64,000 nt of DNA, taken from Haliclona indistincta (Eukaryota; Porifera; Demospongiae; Haplosclerida; Chalinidae). Both the position numbers and the translations under genes were made by a program. The DNA lies in assembly GCA_964017065.1 (NCBI GenBank), contig OZ024789.1:8002191-8066190 (forward strand), given 5' to 3'. Every line of letters starts with the position of its first letter. Position 1 is the first letter of the stretch. Below the pieces are notes generated by a model, which saw nothing but the letters and a program-made list of their open reading frames with translations, was not told where the DNA came from and searched no databases. Positions 59,201-64,000 of the stretch are shown one piece after another.

Positions 59201-60505
59201 TGTAACACCAGGAGCTACCGTAGTTTGCAAATCCGTTGTCTCAAGCTCACAACCATAGCACGCTACGCATGCGCATTTGACTGTACAAATCTATTTACAT
59301 TTCGTCAATGCGCATGCGTTTTGATGGAAAAGCTACTCAAAAAGTGGACAACGGACTTGCAAATTACGGTAGTAAGATACTTAGTGTTTTGGGTTGACAT
59401 CAAACACTTTGTGTTGATCTCCTGCTCGAAAACAATCCGTTGCTTGCTCACAATAGTTAAGTACACTATCACACACACACAGTAGTTGGTAGTATCCATC
59501 GCACAGCTGCTTACACTAGAGACCAAATAAGCTGTTACCCACAGCAGTCATTTGCTCAGCTACAATACGTAGCTAGGGACCAAGAGTAAAATAGAACTCG
59601 TCTATAGCGGTCACTGTCTGCTTGTAAAACCAGCTAGCTAGCTAGTCTATATTGGTCACTGTCTGCTTGTAAAACCAGCTAGCTAGCTAGTCTATATTGG
59701 TCACTGTCTGCTTATAAAACCAGCTAGCTAGCTAGTCTATAATGGTCACTGTCTGCTTATAAAACCCATCTAGGGACTAAAGAGTAAAATAGAACTCGTC
59801 TATATTGGTCACTGTCTGCTTGTAAAACCAGCTAGCTAGCTAGTCTATAGTGGTCACTGTCTGCTTTTAAAACCCATCTAGGGACCAAAGAGTAAAATAG
59901 AACTCATCTATAGTGGTCACTGTCTGCTTGTAAAACCCATCTAGCTAAATGTACTATACTGAAAACTGACTACAATGGTTAAGACATTCGAACTGCCATC
60001 TGCTAACACCTCAGCCGGCAAACAGAGTTGTAAGGTATACTATATCAATATTGAGATATCAGTGTTCTACAAGTAGGCACAAGTCAGGAGCCAAAGAAAC
60101 AAATTCTACTGATAATTCCACAGCAGCCTTGAGTCACATAATGACTTGTACAGTAACAGCCAACTAGTAAGCAATCAATCTCACCACATCAAGACATGTA
60201 ATGGCTGACACCAACCCACACACGATCATTGTACAAACTGCCCAACAGCTAAACCAACACTCGTGGAACACACACTGCCTGTCAGATAAACCCAATGTTG
60301 TTGAATAGCTTGAATAAACACTGCCACATAGTCGTGGGTCAGCGCCATTCGCAGCAGTATACAACACTAAAAGCACAATCAGTAAACAACTATTATACGA
60401 AATGCATACATATACACAATATGCCCTATAGAAAACTACAATATAATAACTATAGTGCTATTGGAATGAAAAGAGTTAAACAACATTGCTACTACATGTA
60501 CAAAC

Positions 60506-60560
<55 letters not shown>

Positions 60561-60725
60561 AATTGTTAGTGCAGCACGCTGATCTGTAGGGGCTTGAGGA
60601 CACACACACACAGTGTCCCGCTCACTCTTACACATACATACACACACACACACTCACTCACTCACACACACGCACCCACCCACGCACACACGCACGCACG
60701 CACACACACACACACACACGCACAC

Positions 60726-60770
<45 letters not shown>

Positions 60771-61614
60771 CACACACACACACACGCACACACGCACACA
60801 CACACGCACACACACACACACTCCCTCGCATCTCACTATAGCTAGGTCACAAACTGAAAGCTAGCTATGGACAAGCTACCACAAAGACAGAAAAGGTTTT
60901 TGAATGCTATTTTAGTGCCATATCTTCGTACTATAATACTCTCAACAAACTCAAGACCAGTTGTAGTAAATGAGGCTTCATTTGAAACAAACATGACAAC
61001 TTTGTTTCTTCCTCTCTTACCCAGCTTTAGATTGTCTTGGACACACAGTAACATTCAATTCACAAATTTACATATTCTCAGTGCTACGAGTCCAGTAAAA
61101 GAGGAGCAGTTAGACTCACTACGGCACAAATCGCACGTGATGCAGAAGCATGAAAAATGAGCTTCTTAACTTCTTCGTCAAAGGAACCTTTTCCTCATTA
61201 CTTGCTACTAATTTCTAGACGACGTCTGTTCTTGCGGTTTTACACGATTTAGGTTTCCTCAATTTTCACACATAGCAATGTACCATGACACGAGTAGCTA
61301 CATCAGTACGTGTATTATAATAAGGTGATAGACACATGAAGAGCTATGGCTTGCTCATATACCGACCTAGCCAAGCTAAGCTGGGTAACTCGGTTATCTA
61401 TAATTATACCTACACACACGTCCATATATACATGCACTTCATACAACACACATACTCGCACCACACGCTCTGAGCGCGAGAAACAAGCGGCCTCTTGCTT
61501 GCTCTCTCTGTCCGCCATAATTCATAGCAACCCGCCCCACCATCACACACGAAGTGAAGCCAAGGTGATGTCGCCTTGGTGTGCGTTATACATTTGAGAC
61601 AGCTCACCTGCCAT
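36783..61614 (-). CDS. Tandem SH2 - WW - proline-rich - WASP-like CA protein
   Basis: Seven exons join in frame: 61608-61614, 57969-58021, 57813-57916, 57212-57429, 45825-45967, 39400-39494 and 36783-38244, giving 693 aa. Domain order: SH2 (GYYLLRPP as the FLVR strand), Gln-rich linker, second SH2 (GSYLVRPS), WW ([20 protein letters not shown]...TVWDRP), about 250 residues of PPLPxxD-type SH3-ligand repeats, a possible short WH2-like segment ([12 protein letters not shown]), and a C-terminal amphipathic helix ([17 protein letters not shown]) plus acidic tail EWDDDD. The last two parts match the central/acidic region of WASP-family Arp2/3 activators. Both FLVR arginines are present, so phosphotyrosine binding is likely. 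I know no protein with this full order. The 5' exon encodes only Met-Ala and is the weakest link; the two ends might also be separate genes, but intron phases and the shared SH2 split argue for one. Confidence 0.75.
38245..38362. repeat. GAGT simple repeat at the exon 7 acceptor
   Basis: The tract is (CACT)n-like on the transcribed strand and directly abuts the 3' splice site of exon 7. Confidence 0.85.
38997..39221. mobile_element. Hairpin MITE, diverged third copy
   Basis: AAAAGGGGTCACTTC and its complement bound the element, with GAACGCACGCATGTTTTCAA-type arms. It shares the GCAGCCATTTG...CGCGCGTTC half with the family at 252-476. Intronic. Confidence 0.6.
39400..45967 (-). CDS. Exons 5-6: Gln-rich linker and first half of second SH2
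   Basis: 45825-45967 encodes [14 protein letters not shown] with a run of 13 Gln broken by one codon choice only, then [12 protein letters not shown] (phase 0). 39400-39494 encodes [20 protein letters not shown] and ends TISV (phase 2). The remaining SH2 half ([40 protein letters not shown]) opens exon 7. The introns between them are 6.3 kb and 1.2 kb. Confidence 0.8.
39625..39883. mobile_element. 259-bp TA-flanked pogo-like MITE
   Basis: Ends CAGTGAAACCTG and CAGGTTTCACTG, with TA on both sides. Inner repeats carry TAAGACCACC. CAGTGAAACCT ends and a TA target are typical of pogo/Tigger-type elements. A short internal block (CATAAAATCATGTATAAAA) is locally repeated. Confidence 0.7.
41003..41175. 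repeat. Inverted-repeat element related to 56925-57030
   Basis: AGACCTTTACCTTCGTACAC and CAACAGTGACTACAGAGACT recur, partly inverted, at 56925-57030. Both copies contain GTGCTCAGTCTCTG/CAGAGACTGAACAC-type arms. Intronic, with no coding capacity. Confidence 0.45.
41530..41725. repeat. ~45-bp tandem repeat, four to five copies
   Basis: The unit includes GTGTCTGCATTCGTGTAGCC and TTGGTAACAGCACTTATACA. A repetitive open frame over it is a by-product. Confidence 0.8.
43074..43992. repeat. ~70-78-bp satellite array, about twelve copies
   Basis: The unit contains TTACTGCTCTATAGCAGACA, TAGTCCTGATTGAGTGAATC and TACACAACAAACCACTGAG. Two unit lengths alternate, differing by a TCTATACA insertion. Two more units lie at 53975-54082 in the same gene's intron. 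Confidence 0.9.
44000..45824. other. Intron 5 of the SH2/WW gene, proximal part
   Basis: No exon with consistent phase was found. The frame at 45263-45583 on the plus strand lacks splice or domain support. Confidence 0.5.
45969..46262. repeat. GGGA/GA purine tract at the exon 5 acceptor
   Basis: About 290 bp of nearly pure purine on the plus strand is polypyrimidine on the transcribed strand and runs straight into the exon 5 acceptor (CTCTCTAG). Long open frames here are low-complexity artefacts. Confidence 0.95.
46263..51271. other. Intron 4 of the SH2/WW gene, middle part
   Basis: An imperfect ~85-bp duplication (about 46730-46900, sharing TTGAGCYGGGTTTAT) and a pogo-like terminus near 49600 are visible. 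An exon-like piece at 48617-48652 (QMYTLPDA) with a good GTAAGT donor does not fit the gene's phases. Otherwise no feature is supported. Confidence 0.5.
49440..49605. mobile_element. Partial pogo/Tigger-like element
   Basis: The right end GGATTAGAGAGGTTCCACTG followed by TA is the complement of the CAGTGGAACCTCTCTAATCC terminus common in Tigger-type elements. The left end is not identifiable. Confidence 0.5.
51272..52193. mobile_element. 922-bp MULE-like element with 9-bp TSD
   Basis: Ends TAGCCTCGCCTCCAGGC and GCCTGGAGGCGAGGCTA are flanked by CATCCACCT on both sides (51263-51271 and 52194-52202). TIRs extend about 60 bp through CTGGTACAGACTGTCTACGC. A 9-bp duplication is typical of Mutator-like elements. 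The right end is doubled: 51787-51991 and 51992-52193 are near-identical ~205-bp tandem copies. A minus-strand frame crosses both copies. Confidence 0.8.
51656..51733. repeat. Perfect 24-bp palindrome arms
   Basis: GCTGCTCGTACGCGATATTA continues to 24 bp and recurs as an exact complement after a 30-nt loop, inside the MULE-like element. Confidence 0.85.
53975..54082. repeat. Two dispersed units of the 43-kb satellite
   Basis: ACTGAGTTACTGCTCTATAG and the rest of the unit match the array at 43074-43992 closely, 10 kb away in the same orientation. Confidence 0.8.
55957..55965 (-). other. Candidate 9-nt microexon
   Basis: ATTCTGTCA lies between a good acceptor (TTTCTGATTTCCAG) and a consensus donor (GTAAGT). 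It is phase 1-1, so insertion between exons 4 and 5 would add three residues and keep the frame. Only RNA data can confirm it. Confidence 0.3.
57212..58021 (-). CDS. Exons 2-4: first SH2 domain
   Basis: Exon 2 ends ...GYHNVSKTE (phase 0), exon 3 encodes [20 protein letters not shown] and ends GTLCVT (phase 2), and exon 4 supplies [28 protein letters not shown] and LLHPV. The SH2 secondary-structure order is complete, with Arg in the FLVR position; the usual first Trp is absent (GYH). The domain is followed by [14 protein letters not shown], a possible Tyr motif. Confidence 0.85.
57436..57602. repeat. GA/GAGT-rich tract at the exon 4 acceptor
   Basis: A purine-rich simple sequence that is CT-rich on the transcribed strand and leads into the CCCACAG acceptor of exon 4. 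Confidence 0.85.
58024..58385. repeat. GGGAGA simple repeat at the exon 2 acceptor
   Basis: About 360 bp of (GGGAGA)n, polypyrimidine on the transcribed strand, running directly into the ATTCAG acceptor of exon 2. Frames read from it are artefacts. Confidence 0.95.
59596..59945. repeat. ~46-bp tandem repeat, about seven copies
   Basis: The unit includes GGTCACTGTCTGCTTGTAAA and often ACCAGCTAGCTAGCTAGTC. Alternate copies carry CATCTAGGGACCAAAGAGTA instead, giving a higher-order pattern. Confidence 0.8.
60510..60558. repeat. (GT)n microsatellite
   Basis: A pure GT run of about 24 units, in inverted orientation to the CA tract that follows 40 bp later. Confidence 0.95.
60601..60833. repeat. 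(CA)n-rich microsatellite
   Basis: CA dinucleotides with interspersed CG and CT steps. It can pair with the preceding GT tract to form a large hairpin. Confidence 0.95.
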
Positions 61615-61908
61615 TGTGTGAGAGAGCCGAGAAGCACCCTGCTCACGGCGGCGGGCTAGCTGGAAAGAAGAAAGGAGCGCCGACTGGGCAGAGGCCGCCT
61701 AGCTTGACAATAACGGAAGTTATTTTTTAATAATTATTATGTTAGTTAATTAGATGTTATTAACCACTCCCGATACCCTTCGGGGATTTTCCCTTTAAAT
61801 CCCCCTTTTTAATCTTGTCTTATAAAGTGTCCAACTTGTGCAGAGTTTTAAACAGGCAACTACTGTTACTGATCACAAATTAGACTGCACTCGATACCAA
61901 CCACGAAA
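61615..61908. promoter_or_regulatory. Divergent promoter with kappaB-type site and TATA box
   Basis: The 294 bp between the SH2/WW start codon (minus) and the Ig-gene start codon (plus) contain GGGGATTTTCCC (61782-61793), a full match to the NF-kappaB consensus GGGRNWYYCC, and TATAAAG (61821-61827) placed about 80 bp before the Ig start codon. A GCGGCGGGC block lies on the SH2 side. Inducible expression of the Ig gene is plausible; binding is inferred. Confidence 0.5.
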
Positions 61909-64000
61909 ATGACCCGTGTATTCACGACCGTGGTCCTGCTAGCACTTCTTCAAGCAATTGCATCGAGTTCAAGAATCAAATTCGTCGGATCCCAAAACGG
62001 AGAGAAAATTACGCTAAAATGCTGTACCTCAGAAGATCGATTCGGCGAATGTAATCTTCCCGCCCAGAAGGTCACTTGGTTTCGAAACCATGAGCCGCTA
62101 CATGTCGGCGATGGGACTGTATTTGTCGTCAACGAAAAAAACAAACTATCTTTTCCTAATCGGGCTAGTTATGAAGCGGTTTATCAGTGTATGGGTAACT
62201 CTACTGAAAACCAAGGGATAAACGTAACAGGTACGTTATATCTATGGTTGTACACAAACTGCTGCATGCGATTCTTTTAATAATGCTATTATTATTAATA
62301 AATTTTGTTTCCACAGCTAACCCGACATTAGAGGACCATCTACCTAAACAGCGTCTGTATGTTGCTGAGAATGCATCTCTTACTCTCAGTTGCCCCATTG
62401 AAGTAGGAAACATTTCTAAAAAGTATAATAGTGTGGAAGTAAAGTGGACCCTCAAATGTGAAGAATGCAGAAATACAACGAATAATAAGTTTACTGCATT
62501 GAAACCAAGAGTATTGAATCTTCCAGAAGAAAACGTTACACATTTAACTTACATATGCGAAATGTCAATAATAGACTACGTCAACAGCAACATGCTCCTG
62601 TCACCACAATGGGAGTGGAGTCTTATTGTATACAGTAAGTCAGTGTAACAAATTATTTTTTTGTCAGGCTAGCCAGTTCAATAAATTTGACAGCTATGAG
62701 ATTTAACAAAAGTCTATAAGTTTAACTTTTTATATTTTCTTTTTCAGAGCCTTTGGTCGCCAGCATCAATGCTTCTGAAACTGTCTACAGCAGAACAGGA
62801 GACAATGTTACACTGGAGTGCAGTGCAACTCTACCAACCAATGAATCCAGTATCGCATATACCTGGTACAGAGAAGGCAATGAACATACCACTGGGTCTC
62901 ACCTGTTTGTGGAAAACATGACTCTTGCACAAAGTGGAGAGTACCGCTGCACTGCTAGTGTCAATCTTGACAATGACACTCGTCTGGAAGCGAATGCTAC
63001 TGTCAACCTGCTTGTAATCGGTGAGTATCTGCATTTCCTCTTACCAAGAATGCAATTGATGCATGAATTTTTTAAATTCCAAGACCTCATCATCACTATT
63101 ATGTCTTCACATGTAATGAATTAAATCTCTTTGATGATTAGCTAAAACAACAGGCACCCCTGTGCAGGTGTATGCAAACCTGTTTTTTGAACAGGTTTCA
63201 GCTAGTTCTAGTCTTTGTGTGGGTGTTAGTATAGTACTATCCAAAAAATGGGGAATCTACCTATACAATAAATGCATCAATGCACTAAGTATATTATTAT
63301 CTATCAGTTAATTTTTATAGCCTTACGCTCGCGGGCGTGGGAGACCGAAGAAAGGGAATATCCGTAGTGCTATTGTTCAACTCGGAGCACAATTCTAGTA
63401 TAAACAGCCCTGCTTTGTCTCGTAGTCTACTGCTATATAGTTTAAGATAACTGTGCATTATTCAAGTATCAATTAGCACCTTTTTAATAATATTCACGTG
63501 TTTGTTTCTGCAGGCAACATCACCAAGTTCCAATTAGAACAATGCTCGGCATCTGGAAATGTTACTCTGGAATTTTCGTCCCGGCTGCCAAATGAAGCAA
63601 AAGTAGAAGCAAAGGTTGATGGCGATGACAATCGTATTCCCTTGTACTGTGACCAAAAGAAATGCCACTTCATGGTTGAGACATTTAAAAAGATATCATT
63701 TGCTGTCTCGATTGGAAACAATTACTGGAGCCTTGAAACATACACCGCTCCTACATGTAAGTTTTCACATTTTACATAATTATTATGGTTGTTGAACTAT
63801 TATTGCTTTCAACCACAATTACATTTTGTGCATTTTTGGGTTTCCCAAGTGAGTAGTTTAAATGACCAATGAGCGTGCTTGGTAGTATGTAGAAAAATTC
63901 CCCCAGTAACTTGAGCAGCTGCATTTAATCTCCTTTCTTCTACATTTAGGTACCGACAAAGAAGATGAAGTAGAGCTGAGAATCCAACTAGAAAACTGCC
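61909..64000 (+). CDS. Immunoglobulin-superfamily receptor, 5' part (cut by window end)
   Basis: Exons 61909-62230, 62317-62634, 62748-63020, 63514-63756 and 63950 onward join in phase 1 throughout. A signal peptide (MTRVFTTVVLLALLQAIASS) leads to three Ig-like domains, roughly one per exon: domain 1 with LKCC, VTWFRN and AVYQC; domain 2 with LSCPI, VKWTL and TYICE; domain 3 with LECSA, YTWYRE and SGEYRCTA. Exon 4 (FQLEQCSASGNVTLEFSSRL) has no clear Ig signature. Many N-glycosylation sites fit an extracellular role. Without the 3' part it could be a receptor kinase, phosphatase, adhesion molecule or secreted protein. Its head-to-head partner encodes an SH2 adaptor. Confidence 0.8.

Larger units (their letters stand above)
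58386..61607. other. Intron 1 of the SH2/WW gene
   Basis: It holds three simple or tandem repeats listed separately. No further exon was recognised; the frames at 58759-59142 and 60867-61160 lack support. Confidence 0.5.

Overview
This is eukaryotic, almost certainly animal, DNA. It is AT-rich, and its genes are split by GT..AG introns into exons that join in frame. It encodes animal signalling and matrix modules: Death domains, SH2, WW, Kazal and immunoglobulin folds. Two genes belong to the large Death-domain families I know from demosponges such as Amphimedon, and the density of small hairpin transposons also fits a demosponge. The species cannot be named from the sequence alone. A run of exactly 200 N marks a scaffold gap.

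Layout. 1-2.1 kb: repeats and a fold-back element that ends at the gap. 2.3-9.75 kb (minus): a nine-exon gene whose first exon carries a 2A ribosome-skipping motif (DVEQNPGP), followed by a Death domain, a conserved 233-codon exon, coiled coils and a second Death domain. 9.8-17.9 kb: repeat copies, two more copies of the ~2 kb fold-back composite element, and between them a degenerate Death-domain gene on the plus strand. 17.9-30.85 kb (minus): two near-identical copies of a large acidic secreted-protein gene. The right copy is complete (11 exons, 1975 aa, with Kazal and VWC-like modules and a GPI-like C-terminus). The left copy is cut off inside exon 7, next to a fold-back element. 31.1-36.4 kb (plus): a four-exon gene for a Pro-rich protein ending in a CaaX-type CTII. 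36.8-61.6 kb (minus): seven exons, all phase-compatible, giving SH2-SH2-WW-Pro-rich-WASP-like acidic C-terminus (about 693 aa). 61.9 kb to the end (plus): the 5' part of a secreted or membrane Ig-superfamily protein.

Gene relationships. Two gene pairs are head-to-head and probably share promoters: the acidic-protein gene with the CaaX gene (254 bp between start codons, two GCGCATGCGC sites), and the SH2 gene with the Ig gene (294 bp between start codons, one kappaB-type GGGGATTTTCCC site and a TATAAAG). The CaaX gene and the SH2 gene converge tail-to-tail, with polyadenylation signals about 280 bp apart. Death-domain, tandem-SH2 and Ig-receptor genes together suggest an innate-immune or contact-signalling neighbourhood; this is inference.

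The strongest candidates for something undescribed are: (i) the predicted tandem-SH2/WW/WASP-type gene, which would tie phosphotyrosine recognition to Arp2/3-type actin nucleation; (ii) the 2A element ahead of a Death-domain protein; (iii) a fold-back transposon family with equal-length arms, internal tandem repeats and a covarying terminal hairpin.
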